Assembly (NCBI GenBank): GCA_017542485.1
Contig: JAFXXC010000077.1
Coordinates: 1-64,000, forward strand
Reading direction: 5' to 3'
DNA: 64,000 bases
Origin: Acholeplasmatales bacterium
GTDB taxonomy: Bacteria > Bacillota_I > Bacilli_A > Acholeplasmatales > Anaeroplasmataceae
Below the pieces are notes generated by a model that did no database searches, had not been told where the DNA came from, and saw only the letters and a list, made by a program, of their open reading frames with translations. The position numbers and the translations under genes are program-made. Below, one piece after another: positions 24,907 through 34,687 of this stretch (positions within the stretch are counted from its first letter, which is position 1; the number at the start of each line of letters is the position of its first letter).

Positions 24907-26352
24907 ATGATGGAATTGAATTTAGAAAAGAATGTTATCGTATTATATGGTAAGTCTTATAAATATGATGGATTGTTGAGAAAACTAACAAGTTTATCTG
25001 GTAATGAACTTTATCATTTTATTTCTAATAGGGGAATTGCTTTGCCTAGAAAAATGAATTGTATGGCAATGTTTTCTGTATTAAATGAAAAGATTAAATA
25101 TTTACATTCTAAGTCATTATCAAAGGATTATTTTACTAGATTACAAAGCTATAAGGACTTTGGCGAAACTCAATTAACAGAATTATTTAAGACTATTTGT
25201 GATGACGATGATTATTTCAAATATAGATATAATTTATTAAATTTAATCTTTATCAATTATGCAGGATTAGCTTTAAATGATGGAGAAGTACAATATTTAA
25301 GAAATGTTAAAAAAACAGGTCTTGAAAATTTTGAAACTTATTCAAGCTTTGTATCTGCGTGTTCACTTGAGCAGGAAGGTACATTCGATGGCGTTGATTT
25401 TGAAACATTAAAAAATAATCTATTGGTTTCAGCATCTGCTCAAGATATTTTAAAACTTGGTGAAAAATATGGTATTGAAATTCCTCAATATCTTACAAAA
25501 GAACAATATTATGATTTTATAGTTTATTATTTAAAAAAGAAAGATATATATACTGAAGAAATTGATAATGAGCTTAAAGAAATGACATTAGGAAGCCTTA
25601 CTACATACTGTAGAAGAAATGGAGTGCCTCTTTCACCATCATTATCTAAAGAAGACTATATCACATATTTGTTTTATTATCTTGAAGGCTGTGAAATTGC
25701 AAATACAAGTATAAAAATGATAATTAGTGATCCTATTTATGATCCGGTTGACTTTTCATTTGATTTGTCACAAATAAATGTATTTGGTGGAGATGAAGCT
25801 AAAAGAATAGTAAAATTTAATGGTGATGATGATCCTGAATATGTAGAAAGAATAAATTATATTATAGATAAGATTAATCGTCCAAACGAAACAACATTTA
25901 TTCCTTTTGCAGAAACAGAAACTATTGGGGCACCTATTAGACCTGGTGAGCAAAAGATGGATGATGGTAATGATGATTTTGAATTAGAGGATTATGAACT
26001 TGAAGAAATACAAGATGAAGAATCCGAAAATGAAAATAGTGAATCAGAAGATTCAAATGATGTTAATGATGAATCAAATGTTGAGGTTGAATCTGATAAT
26101 AATGAAAATGAATTAGTAAATAATGAATTATTAGAGGATGAAACAGTAAATAATGAACCTATGGATTTTAGGGATACTGAAGTTAATAAAGAAAAAATAG
26201 ATATTACTAATGTAATAGTTAATGATCTATATGGCTCAAAAAAATTAAAAGAATTAAAGAATGGCAATAGAAAGATTGTATTATTATCAATTTCTCTTAC
26301 TATTGTTGTATTAATATTAGGTTTTGTAATATTTGCGTTAGCAAAAAGATAG
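24907..26352 (+). CDS. Tail-anchored protein with SAP-like repeats, unknown function
   Basis: About 481 residues from ATG 24907 (GGGTG upstream; the hydrophobic N-terminal extension of the longer frame from 24778 lacks a ribosome site and overlaps a likely promoter, TTTATA 24848 / TATAAT 24871). At least three similar ~35-residue helix-turn-helix units resemble SAP/HeH modules: LSGNELYHFISNRGIALP, ILKLGEKYGIEIPQYLTKEQ and LTTYCRRNGVPLSPSLSKED. An acidic low-complexity linker (about residues 345-420) is followed by a single C-terminal membrane helix (about 458-478). It should face the cytoplasm from the membrane. It lies 12 bases before mutS. Confidence 0.75.
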   Translation: MMELNLEKNVIVLYGKSYKYDGLLRKLTSLSGNELYHFISNRGIALPRKMNCMAMFSVLNEKIKYLHSKSLSKDYFTRLQSYKDFGETQLTELFKTICDDDDYFKYRYNLLNLIFINYAGLALNDGEVQYLRNVKKTGLENFETYSSFVSACSLEQEGTFDGVDFETLKNNLLVSASAQDILKLGEKYGIEIPQYLTKEQYYDFIVYYLKKKDIYTEEIDNELKEMTLGSLTTYCRRNGVPLSPSLSKEDYITYLFYYLEGCEIANTSIKMIISDPIYDPVDFSFDLSQINVFGGDEAKRIVKFNGDDDPEYVERINYIIDKINRPNETTFIPFAETETIGAPIRPGEQKMDDGNDDFELEDYELEEIQDEESENENSESEDSNDVNDESNVEVESDNNENELVNNELLEDETVNNEPMDFRDTEVNKEKIDITNVIVNDLYGSKKLKELKNGNRKIVLLSISLTIVVLILGFVIFALAKR

Positions 26353-26364
26353 GAAGTTTTTGAT

Positions 26365-28908
26365 TTGAAAGAAGTAAAATATACACCAATGATGGAACAA
26401 TATTTAGATATTAAAAAGGACTATAAAGACCATATAGTCTTTTTTAGACTTGGTGATTTTTACGAAATGTTTTTTGACGATGCTTATTTAGCATCTAAAG
26501 AATTAGAATTGGCATTGACTGGAAAGGATGCAGGAGCACCTGAGCGTGTGCCTATGTGTGGTATTCCTTATCATGCGGCTAGCGAATATATTGAAAAGCT
26601 TGTACAAAGAGGATATAAAATTGCTATAGTAGAACAAATTGAGGACCCTAGGGAAGCAGTAGGAATTGTTAAGCGTGGAGTAGTAAAAATTATTACCCCT
26701 GGAACAATAGAAACTGGAATTAAGGATAATGAGAATAATTATATTGCTTCTATAGGAGGATATAAGAAAGAATATTATTTATGTTATTCTGATGTTACTA
26801 CTGGTGAAGGGTATATTTCTTCTTATAGTAATATAGAAATGCTTTTAAATGAATTATTAGCACTTCATATTAAAGAAATAGTTGTTAAATCAGATTTTAA
26901 TAATAGATTGTTTTATGAATTTGTTAAAAACAATAATATAACATTATCTATTATGGATAATACAGAAATAGCTCCTGAATTATTATATATTGTTTCTGAT
27001 ATAGATGATAAATATAATGACACTGTATCAATATTGTTAAATTATTTTATTAAAACTCAATATCAAAAGCCTATTTATTTTAAGAAATTTAAATCTTATG
27101 CAAATGAGAAGTATTTACATATTGATGCCTTTACTAAAAAGAATCTAGAGATAACAGAAACTTTAAGATATGGAAATAGAAATGGCTCTTTATTATGGCT
27201 TATTGATAAGTGCAATACAGCCATGGGTTCAAGACTTATGAGGAAATGGTTAGAAAAACCACTTGTAGATAAGGATTTGATTAATGAGAGATTAGATTAT
27301 GTGGAATCTTTTAATAATTCATTTTTAACCAAAGAAGAAATAAAAAAACTGTTTAAGAATGTTTATGATTTAGAAAGAATTATTACAAGAGTTTCTTCAG
27401 GTAGTGCTAATTCAAAGGATTTAGTATGGCTAAGAAGAAGCTTAGGAAGTATTCCAAGTCTAAAAGAATATTTAAAAAATAGTTCATATGATAATTTATT
27501 AAATTTATCTGATATTATTAATCCTCATTCTGAATTATATGATTTATTAGAACGTGCATTAGTGGAAAATCCACCATTATCTGTTAAAGAAGGTGGAATG
27601 ATTAATGAAGGTTTTAATAAAGATTTAGATGAAATAAGAAATATATCTAAGCATGGTAATGAATGGTTATTAAATTATGAAAAGAGCGAACGTGAACGTT
27701 TGGGAGTTAAAACTTTAAAAGTTGGATATAACAGAGTAACTGGCTATTATATAGAGATATCTAAGGGAGCTTATAATGATTTAAAGGAAGAAACTGGTTA
27801 TACTAGAAGAGCTACTTTAGTTAATAGCGAGAGATTTATTTCTAAAGAATTAAAAGAATACGAAGAAACATTATTAAATGCTAAGGAAAGAATAGAAAGC
27901 TTGGAGTACGAGATATTTGTTAGTTTAAGAAAAGAAGCTGCAAAATATGTTGTGAGCTTACAAGAATTAGCAGAAATTATTTCTAGAATAGATGCTTATA
28001 TATCATTATCTGATGTTAGTATAAAGTATAATTATGTAAGACCCACATTTAATGATGATAGAATAGTTAATATTGTTGATGGTAGACATCCTGTATTAGA
28101 AGCTATTTTAAAGAATGATTATATTTTAAATGATGTTGTGATTAATAAATATAATGTTATTTTAATAACAGGTCCTAATATGAGTGGTAAGTCTACTTAT
28201 ATGAGAATGCTAGCATCTATTATTATTTTGGCTCAAATTGGTTCATTTGTTCCAGCTAAGAGTGCTGATTTAATGGTTTTTGATGCAATATTTACACGTA
28301 TTGGTGCATCAGATGATTTGGTTTCTGGTCAGTCTACTTTTATGGTTGAAATGAGTGAGGCTAATTATGCTATTACAAATGCGACAAAGAATAGTTTAGT
28401 TTTATTTGATGAAATTGGACGTGGTACTGCAACCTATGACGGTATGGCACTTGCTCAAGCTATATTAGAATATTTGCATGAGAAGGTAGGGGCAATTGTT
28501 TTATTTTCAACACATTATCATGAATTAACTAGACTTGAAGGAATATTAAAAAGACTTAAGAATGTTCATGTGTTGGCTAAGGAAACTGAAAATGGTGTAA
28601 AGTTTTTACATAAGGTAGTTGATGGTCCTACTGATAAAAGCTATGGTATTAATGTAGCTGAACTTGCAGGACTTCCTAAGTCACTAACAAAAAGAAGCAA
28701 GGATATATTAGAGTCATTAGAGGAAAATAATAATAAAGAAGCAATTAAATTAGATTTATTTAATTTTGATGAATATGATAATAAAGAGGAGATTAAAGAG
28801 GATTCTCGTGCTTTAAAGATATTTAAGAGATTGGAAGAAATTGATATTAATAGATTAAGTCCGTTAGATGCATTAAATTTAATAAATGAGCTTAAGGAGA
28901 TTGAATAA
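26365..28908 (+). CDS. mutS: DNA mismatch repair ATPase MutS
   Basis: 847 residues. The mismatch-recognition domain carries FFRLGDFYEMFFDDA with the conserved Phe-x-Glu reading (GDFYEMF). Connector, lever and clamp domains follow, then the ATPase with GPNMSGKST (about residue 605), DEIGRGTATYDG and STHYHEL. Start is TTG 26365 with AGGAAG 10 bases upstream. It overlaps mutL by one base. Presence of MutS-MutL argues against a highly reduced parasitic mollicute, most of which lack them. Confidence 0.97.
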   Translation: MKEVKYTPMMEQYLDIKKDYKDHIVFFRLGDFYEMFFDDAYLASKELELALTGKDAGAPERVPMCGIPYHAASEYIEKLVQRGYKIAIVEQIEDPREAVGIVKRGVVKIITPGTIETGIKDNENNYIASIGGYKKEYYLCYSDVTTGEGYISSYSNIEMLLNELLALHIKEIVVKSDFNNRLFYEFVKNNNITLSIMDNTEIAPELLYIVSDIDDKYNDTVSILLNYFIKTQYQKPIYFKKFKSYANEKYLHIDAFTKKNLEITETLRYGNRNGSLLWLIDKCNTAMGSRLMRKWLEKPLVDKDLINERLDYVESFNNSFLTKEEIKKLFKNVYDLERIITRVSSGSANSKDLVWLRRSLGSIPSLKEYLKNSSYDNLLNLSDIINPHSELYDLLERALVENPPLSVKEGGMINEGFNKDLDEIRNISKHGNEWLLNYEKSERERLGVKTLKVGYNRVTGYYIEISKGAYNDLKEETGYTRRATLVNSERFISKELKEYEETLLNAKERIESLEYEIFVSLRKEAAKYVVSLQELAEIISRIDAYISLSDVSIKYNYVRPTFNDDRIVNIVDGRHPVLEAILKNDYILNDVVINKYNVILITGPNMSGKSTYMRMLASIIILAQIGSFVPAKSADLMVFDAIFTRIGASDDLVSGQSTFMVEMSEANYAITNATKNSLVLFDEIGRGTATYDGMALAQAILEYLHEKVGAIVLFSTHYHELTRLEGILKRLKNVHVLAKETENGVKFLHKVVDGPTDKSYGINVAELAGLPKSLTKRSKDILESLEENNNKEAIKLDLFNFDEYDNKEEIKEDSRALKIFKRLEEIDINRLSPLDALNLINELKEIE

Positions 28909-30674
28909 TGGGAAAAATTATGAAAATGGCTCCAGAGCTATATAATATGATTGCTGCTGGCGAAGTGGTAGAAAGACCATTTAGTGTTGTTAAAGAATTG
29001 GTTGAAAATGCAATTGATGCTAAAAGTAGCGAAATTAAGATTTATTTAATTAATGGTGGACTTGAAGGAATTATTGTTTCTGATAATGGTGAGGGTATGG
29101 ATAAAGATGATGTTTTGTTATCATTTATCCCTCATGCAACAAGTAAGATTAAAAATGAATATGATTTATTTAGAATAAATACATTAGGCTTTAGAGGCGA
29201 AGCAATTGCTTCAATAGCTAGTGTAAGTAGATGTGAAATTACATCATCTATTGATGGTGTTAATGGATATAGAGTGGTTTATAAGGGTGGAGTTAAAAAG
29301 GAAGAAGGAGTTTATCATTCTAACAAAGGCACAAGTGTAAATGTATCAGAACTTTTTGCTAATACTCCAGCTAGATTAAAGTATTTAAAAAGTGCTAAAA
29401 GTGAAATGTCATCAATATTATTTTTTATTGAAAGAATAGCTTTAGCACATAAAGATATTAGATTTAATGTATTTAATGATAATAAATTGGTATTTAGTAC
29501 AAGTGGTAGTAATAATATAAGCAATTTAATTGGCGAAATATATGGCGTTGATGCGTGCAAAAACATTATTTCATCACAATATGTATCAGATGGATACAAG
29601 GCAAGCTTAGTATTAATAAAACCTTATATTTATAGATCAAATAAATTAGAGGTCACATTAATAGTTAACGGTAGATATGTTAGAAATTATAACATTTCTA
29701 ATGCCATTATATCTGGATTTGATACATATATACCTATTGGAAAATATCCTATAGCTATTATTTATTTGGAAATTGATCCACTATTAATAGATGTAAATGT
29801 TCATCCTAATAAAACAGAGATTAAGATTGCAAATGAGTCAGATATTTGTATTAAAATAACTGATGAAATTAAGAATGTATTAAAAAATACAATGGTTATT
29901 CCAGAAAGAAAAATAGAAAAAAATAATAATATTGGATATCAAAAGACTACTATCTTTAATACAAGTGTATTGAATGAGGATACTCCTAAATATGAATCTA
30001 AAGAATTTGAATTAAATATTGAGGATTCTGATGAAGAGATAAAATATGGACCAGTAGTTGAGAAAAAAGAAAATGTTATTATTGAAAGAAAACTACCATA
30101 TTTTGAATATGTAGGATGTGTTTTTGGAACATATTTAGTTTTTCAAAATAATGATGGTTTATATTTGATGGATCAGCACGCGGCTGCTGAAAGATGCAAT
30201 TATGAAAAATATTATAAAATATTAGGCGATAGTAATCAGCCATCTAGTGAATTGTTATTCCCTATTAGTTTACAAGTTTCAAAGAAAGAAGCTTTATATA
30301 TTGAAGAAAATATGGATAAATTTGAAAAAATTGGGTTTTCTTTAGATGAAATAGGCGATAAAACATTTGTAATAAGAAGAGTTCCATTATGGGCTAAGAT
30401 TGATAATTTGGAATCAATTATTTATGATATTATTGCAAAAATGATTAATGAAGAAAAAATAGATATTATTTATTTTAGAGACCATATTGCAAAGCAAATT
30501 AGTTGCAAGGCATCTATTAAGGCTAATCATCAATTATCAAGGGTTGAGGTTGAAGCATTAGTAAACAATTTAAATAAATGTGAGAATCCTTACACATGTC
30601 CTCATGGTAGACCTACTATTATTAAATTGTCTCAAACTGATTTAGAAAAGATGTTTGAAAGGATACAAAAATGA
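28908..30674 (+). CDS. mutL: DNA mismatch repair endonuclease MutL
   Basis: 588 residues. GHKL ATPase motifs: ELVENAIDA, DNGEGM and GFRGEA. The C-terminal domain has the endonuclease metal motif DQHAxxExxxxE (DQHAAAERCNYE) and CPHGRP, so it is the nicking type found in bacteria without MutH. It joins MutS-bound mismatches to strand incision. ATG 28908 overlaps the mutS stop (TAATG) and its own stop overlaps miaA by 4 bases. Confidence 0.96.
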   Translation: MGKIMKMAPELYNMIAAGEVVERPFSVVKELVENAIDAKSSEIKIYLINGGLEGIIVSDNGEGMDKDDVLLSFIPHATSKIKNEYDLFRINTLGFRGEAIASIASVSRCEITSSIDGVNGYRVVYKGGVKKEEGVYHSNKGTSVNVSELFANTPARLKYLKSAKSEMSSILFFIERIALAHKDIRFNVFNDNKLVFSTSGSNNISNLIGEIYGVDACKNIISSQYVSDGYKASLVLIKPYIYRSNKLEVTLIVNGRYVRNYNISNAIISGFDTYIPIGKYPIAIIYLEIDPLLIDVNVHPNKTEIKIANESDICIKITDEIKNVLKNTMVIPERKIEKNNNIGYQKTTIFNTSVLNEDTPKYESKEFELNIEDSDEEIKYGPVVEKKENVIIERKLPYFEYVGCVFGTYLVFQNNDGLYLMDQHAAAERCNYEKYYKILGDSNQPSSELLFPISLQVSKKEALYIEENMDKFEKIGFSLDEIGDKTFVIRRVPLWAKIDNLESIIYDIIAKMINEEKIDIIYFRDHIAKQISCKASIKANHQLSRVEVEALVNNLNKCENPYTCPHGRPTIIKLSQTDLEKMFERIQK

Positions 30675-31564
30675 TGAATAAGGTTATTTGTGTAGTAGGT
30701 GCTACAGCTGTTGGTAAAACTAAAATATCTATTGAAATAGCAAAGCATTTCAATATAGATGTGATTAGTGGAGATAGTGTTGCAATATATAAAGGATTAG
30801 ATATAGGTAGTGCAAAGCCAACAAAAAGTGAAATGGATGGAGTTATTCATCATTTAATTGATATTAGAGAAGTAAGTGATGGATATAGTGTTGCTGATTT
30901 TCAGAAGGAAGCTAGAAAAATAATGGATAATAACGAATTATCCCTTATTTGTGGTGGTACAGGTTTATATATTCAAAGTGCATTATTTAATTATGAATTT
31001 AATGCTAGTAGTAGAGATTTTTCTTATGAGGAAAAATATAAGGACTATTCAAATTTAGATTTGTTTGATTTATTATTAGAACGAGATCCTAATATTGATA
31101 AAGAGAAATTACATCCTAACAATCGTAAAAGGGTGTTAAGAGCTTTAGAAGTATATGATGAACTTAATCAATCTATTCATAGCTTTAACAAGAAAAAAGA
31201 GGCTTTATATGATTATTATATCGTTTATTTAACATTAGATAGAGAATTACTATATGATAGAATTAATAAACGTGTAGATAAGATGATTTCTGATGGACTT
31301 GAAGAAGAGGTTAGGAGACTATACGATGGTGGTATTATGCCACATGCTATAGGATATAGCGAGTTTATCCCTTATTTTGAGGGACTAATTAGCCTTGATA
31401 GTGTAATTGATGAAATTAAAAAGAATACTCGCCATTTAGCTAAAAGGCAGGAAACTTGGTTTAGAAATCAAATGGATAGTCATTTTTATAAGGTTGATTT
31501 AGGTAATATTAACAATACGATAGATTGTATAATTGATGATTTAAATAGGTGGATAAATAGATGA
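30671..31564 (+). CDS. miaA: tRNA dimethylallyltransferase MiaA
   Basis: 297 residues. It adds an isopentenyl group to A37 of tRNAs that read UNN codons. P-loop GATAVGKTK (residues 9-17), SGDSVAIYKGLDIGSAKP, and LICGGTGLYIQSALFN are diagnostic. The insertion domain is followed by the C-terminal KNTRHLAKRQETWFRN. The conserved DSxQ in most MiaA reads DSVA here. ATG 30671 overlaps the mutL stop by 4 bases; ATG 30674 is also possible. Confidence 0.95.
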   Translation: MMNKVICVVGATAVGKTKISIEIAKHFNIDVISGDSVAIYKGLDIGSAKPTKSEMDGVIHHLIDIREVSDGYSVADFQKEARKIMDNNELSLICGGTGLYIQSALFNYEFNASSRDFSYEEKYKDYSNLDLFDLLLERDPNIDKEKLHPNNRKRVLRALEVYDELNQSIHSFNKKKEALYDYYIVYLTLDRELLYDRINKRVDKMISDGLEEEVRRLYDGGIMPHAIGYSEFIPYFEGLISLDSVIDEIKKNTRHLAKRQETWFRNQMDSHFYKVDLGNINNTIDCIIDDLNRWINR

Positions 31565-32040
31565 GATTATATTTAATAGGTATGCCAGGTAGTGGAAAAT
31601 CTACTTTGGGTAAAAAATTAAGTAAAAGATTAAAATATACTTTTATTGATATGGATAATTACATTGAAAAAAAAGCATGTATGTTTGTCGATGAGATATT
31701 TGATAAATATGGTGAGGAGTATTTTAGAGCTTTAGAAAAGAATACTTTAAATGAATTTTTGGATATGAATGATGTAGTTATCGCAACTGGTGGCGGAGTT
31801 ATTAAGGATAAGAATAATAAAAGCCTTATGGATGGTAAATGCATATATTTGTATGTAAGACCAGAGGCTTTAGAAAAAAGATTAGAACAATCTAAAATTG
31901 TAAGACCTCTATTAATGGAAAAAAGTGTTTATACTTTATATGATGAAAGAAAAGATTTATATGAATATTTCATGGATATTAAGGTTGATAATGAGAATAT
32001 AGATAACTCAATTGAAAATATATTGGAGGCATTAAAATGA
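31561..32040 (+). CDS. aroK: Shikimate kinase
   Basis: 159 residues. It phosphorylates shikimate at O3 in chorismate synthesis. Walker A GMPGSGKST (residues 7-15), shikimate-binding DMDNYIE (the D-x-D motif) and the GGGV motif TGGGVI (about residue 76) are present, and the lid arginine lies in VRPLL. It overlaps miaA and aroQ by 4 bases each (ATGA), a tightly coupled operon. Confidence 0.94.
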   Translation: MRLYLIGMPGSGKSTLGKKLSKRLKYTFIDMDNYIEKKACMFVDEIFDKYGEEYFRALEKNTLNEFLDMNDVVIATGGGVIKDKNNKSLMDGKCIYLYVRPEALEKRLEQSKIVRPLLMEKSVYTLYDERKDLYEYFMDIKVDNENIDNSIENILEALK

Positions 32041-32459
32041 AAGCATTAGTTATTAATGGACCAAATTTAAATATGCTTGGTAAGCGTCCTAAGGAACATT
32101 ATGGAACTTTAACATTATACGAAATAAATGATATGATGGTTAAAGAGGCTGAAGGTATTGAATTAGAGTTTTTTCAGTCAAATTCTGAAGGCGAGATTGT
32201 AACTGAAATACAATACGCTTTAGGTAATTTTGATGCGATTATTATTAATCCAGCAGCTTATACTCATACAAGCGTTGCAATACATGATGCACTTGAAATA
32301 TTTGATGGTATTATTATTGAAGTACATTTATCACATGTAGATGATAGAGAAGATTTTAGAAAAATTAATTTTATTAGGGAATGCGCAACAGTTACTTTTT
32401 CTGGAAAGAAAGAGGGAAGCTACATAGACGCAGTCCGTTATTTGAAAAATATTAAATAA
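32037..32459 (+). CDS. aroQ: Type II 3-dehydroquinate dehydratase
   Basis: 140 residues, the small dodecameric type II enzyme. It converts 3-dehydroquinate to 3-dehydroshikimate. GPNLNMLGKR and HYGTLTL (catalytic Tyr) at the N-terminus, NPAAYTHTSVAIHDAL in the middle, and EVHLSHV (catalytic His) later. The usual Asn after HLS is His here. Only aroK and aroQ of the shikimate route are in the window. Confidence 0.95.
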   Translation: MKALVINGPNLNMLGKRPKEHYGTLTLYEINDMMVKEAEGIELEFFQSNSEGEIVTEIQYALGNFDAIIINPAAYTHTSVAIHDALEIFDGIIIEVHLSHVDDREDFRKINFIRECATVTFSGKKEGSYIDAVRYLKNIK

Positions 32460-32470
32460 TATGTTATAAT
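32442..32470 (+). promoter_or_regulatory. Promoter of efp
   Basis: TTGAAA (32442-32447), 17-bp spacer, TATAAT (32465-32470) with TG extension. It overlaps the end of aroQ and gives a leader of about 25 nt. Confidence 0.8.
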
Positions 32471-32502
32471 TTAAAAGATTTTAATTAATAGGAGTTGAAT
32501 TT

Positions 32503-33060
32503 ATGGTTTCAAGTAATGATTTTAAAAATGGTATGACTATTCTTTATGATGGTAATATTTATAAGATTTTGGAATTTATGCATGTTAAGCCTGGTAAGGG
32601 TGGAGCATTTGTAAAAACTAAGCTTCGTAATTTAAGAAGTGGTGCAATTATTGATTTTACATTTAACGCAGCAGAAAAAATAGAGAAGGCTATGATCGAT
32701 AAGATTGAAATGCAATATTTATATGATACTGGTGATGCGTTAGTATTTATGGATAATGAGACTTATGAACAAATTGAAATACCTCATAATCTTGTAGAAT
32801 ATGAAATGCAATTCTTAAAAGAGAATGAGAATGTTAATATTGAAAAATATGGTGATGAAATTTTAGGTATTATTTTACCTGATAAGGTAACATTAAAGGT
32901 AACTCAATGTGAACCTGCAGTAAAAGGTGATACTAAAACTAATGCCCTTAAGGATGCAATTGTTGAAACTGGTCTACTTGTTAAGGTACCTATGTTTATA
33001 GAAAATGGCGAAGAAATTGTCATTAATACAGAAACAGGAAAGTATTCAAGTAGAGCTTAA
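32503..33060 (+). CDS. efp: Elongation factor P
   Basis: 185 residues, three beta-barrel domains. The loop that reaches the peptidyl-transferase centre reads PGKGGAFV with Lys at about residue 32, so it belongs to the Lys type. It relieves stalling at proline runs. TAGGAG lies 9 bases before ATG 32503. It has its own promoter and is 17 bases from the next gene. Confidence 0.97.
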   Translation: MVSSNDFKNGMTILYDGNIYKILEFMHVKPGKGGAFVKTKLRNLRSGAIIDFTFNAAEKIEKAMIDKIEMQYLYDTGDALVFMDNETYEQIEIPHNLVEYEMQFLKENENVNIEKYGDEILGIILPDKVTLKVTQCEPAVKGDTKTNALKDAIVETGLLVKVPMFIENGEEIVINTETGKYSSRA

Positions 33061-33077
33061 TATAGGAGTGTATAAAA

Positions 33078-34472
33078 TTGGACGTACAATCGAGTAGTAT
33101 AATTCCCCTTTCGGTATTTACCGAATCTATTCCTTTAATGAGCGTGATAATGATTATTCTAATAATATTATCAGCGTTCTTTTCTATGAGTGAAACTGCC
33201 ATTTCATCATCAGCTGAGTCTAAGCTTAGGGTGATGATTGAGGATAGAAAAAGAGGTGCAAAAAAAGCACTAGAGTTAACATCTAAATTTGATAAGACGT
33301 TAATTACATTATTAATTGGCAATAATATTGTTAATGTATTATTGTCTACTATCGCAGTGTACTTTTTTATTAGTTTAGCAGTAGCTGAGGATTACGTTAG
33401 CTTAATATCTACAGCATCAGTAACAATAGTATTGTTAATATTTGGCGAAATAGTACCAAAGGTTATTGCCAAGGAACATCCAGAGCCAATATCTTGTGCT
33501 ATAAGCTGGCCAATATATATTGTTTCATTAATTCTAACTCCTCTAGTGTATTTTTTCTTAGGAATTCAAAGAATGATAACTAGAAAAAAGGCTGAGGATA
33601 CTAAGATTGATGAGGATGAATTAAATGTATTAATTGATCAGATGGAGGATGAAGGCTCAATTGAAGAGGATGAGGCTGCAACAATTAGGAATGTATTTAA
33701 CTTAAATGATAGAAGTGTTAAAGATATAATGGTTCCAAGAATTCAAATGGAGGCCTTAGATTATAATTCAACACTTGAACAAGTGAAGAATTTTATGATA
33801 GAAAATGCTTATTCAAGAGTTCCTGTTTATAAAAAGGATAAAGATCATATTGTTGGTATTCTTTATGAAAGAGATTTTTTCCCTGCTTTGGTAAAAAATC
33901 CTAAGATGAGCTGGAGAAGAATTTTAAGACCTGTAAAGTTTGTTTCATCTGAAATGAAAGTTGACGCTTTAATAGAAGAATTAAGAAGTAGTAAAACTCA
34001 TATTGCTATAGTATCAGGAGAATATGGTGATGTATTGGGCCTTGTTACTATGGAGGATTGCCTTGAGGAAATAGTAGGAGAAATATATGACGAACATGAT
34101 AATCCTGGAGATGACGATTTAAGATTCGAAGAGCTTGAGGATGGTAGCTATATTGTTGATGCTGATATGTTCGTTGAAGATTTATTTGAAAGAATAAATG
34201 TTGGTGATTGTCCTGATGATATACCAAGTAAAATATCAGGATGGTTATTTGCAAAATGTGAAAGCTTGCCTGAGGTAGGTTTTTCAATTAACTACATTGC
34301 ACTATATACTCAGTTGGATTCAGAAACTGAAGAATATCAAGATTATGCAAAAAAATTAACAATTTCTATATACGAAGTTGAGGATAGAAGAATTACTTCA
34401 GCAAAGGTTACAGTTGTTGATGCAACCGATGATGAAATTGAAGCTAGAAAAGCAGAAATTGAAGACGAATAG
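33078..34472 (+). CDS. CNNM/CBS/CorC-domain membrane protein (HlyC/CorC family)
   Basis: 464 residues. An N-terminal DUF21/CNNM transmembrane domain (about 20-165, including SAFFSMSETAISSSAESKL and IFGEIVPKVIAKEHPEP) is followed by a CBS pair (VKDIMVPRIQMEALD and HIAIVSGEYGDVLGLVTMED) and a CorC_HlyC C-terminal domain. Family members are linked to Mg2+ or Co2+ efflux. Start is TTG 33078 after AGGAGTG. It is probably cotranscribed with efp and closed by a terminator. Confidence 0.9.
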   Translation: MDVQSSSIIPLSVFTESIPLMSVIMIILIILSAFFSMSETAISSSAESKLRVMIEDRKRGAKKALELTSKFDKTLITLLIGNNIVNVLLSTIAVYFFISLAVAEDYVSLISTASVTIVLLIFGEIVPKVIAKEHPEPISCAISWPIYIVSLILTPLVYFFLGIQRMITRKKAEDTKIDEDELNVLIDQMEDEGSIEEDEAATIRNVFNLNDRSVKDIMVPRIQMEALDYNSTLEQVKNFMIENAYSRVPVYKKDKDHIVGILYERDFFPALVKNPKMSWRRILRPVKFVSSEMKVDALIEELRSSKTHIAIVSGEYGDVLGLVTMEDCLEEIVGEIYDEHDNPGDDDLRFEELEDGSYIVDADMFVEDLFERINVGDCPDDIPSKISGWLFAKCESLPEVGFSINYIALYTQLDSETEEYQDYAKKLTISIYEVEDRRITSAKVTVVDATDDEIEARKAEIEDE

Positions 34473-34500
34473 GAGAATTTATTCTCCTTTTCTTTTTCTT
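34471..34500 (+). terminator. Terminator of the efp unit
   Basis: 7-bp stem AGGAGAA (34471-34477) with TTCTCCT (34482-34488), loop TTTA, followed by TTTCTTTTTCTT. Confidence 0.85.
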
Positions 34501-34608
34501 ATTTTCATATAGGTAAATTATCGAAAATTAACAAACTATAAAAAAAATTTATAGTAATAATGAAAAATTATGAAAACTAGAAAATATTTATATTCATATT
34601 ATGAGTTA

Positions 34609-34649
34609 TTGAAAATTTTGTATATTTAGTATAAAATATATTATACTAA
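34609..34649 (+). promoter_or_regulatory. ftsZ promoter with overlapping inverted repeat
   Basis: TTGAAA (34609-34614), 17-bp spacer, TAAAAT (34632-34637). The -10 lies within a perfect inverted repeat TTAGTATAA (34626-34634) / TTATACTAA (34641-34649) with a 6-bp centre. A repressor bound there would block transcription; no regulator is identified. Confidence 0.55.
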
Positions 34650-34687
34650 AAGAATATCGGAAAAAGGGGAAAAGAAGGGGGAATATT

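Noticed and set aside
34500-34608. Small gene in the hlyC-ftsZ spacer
   Set aside because: No frame with a ribosome site; the sequence is promoter-like A+T-rich DNA.
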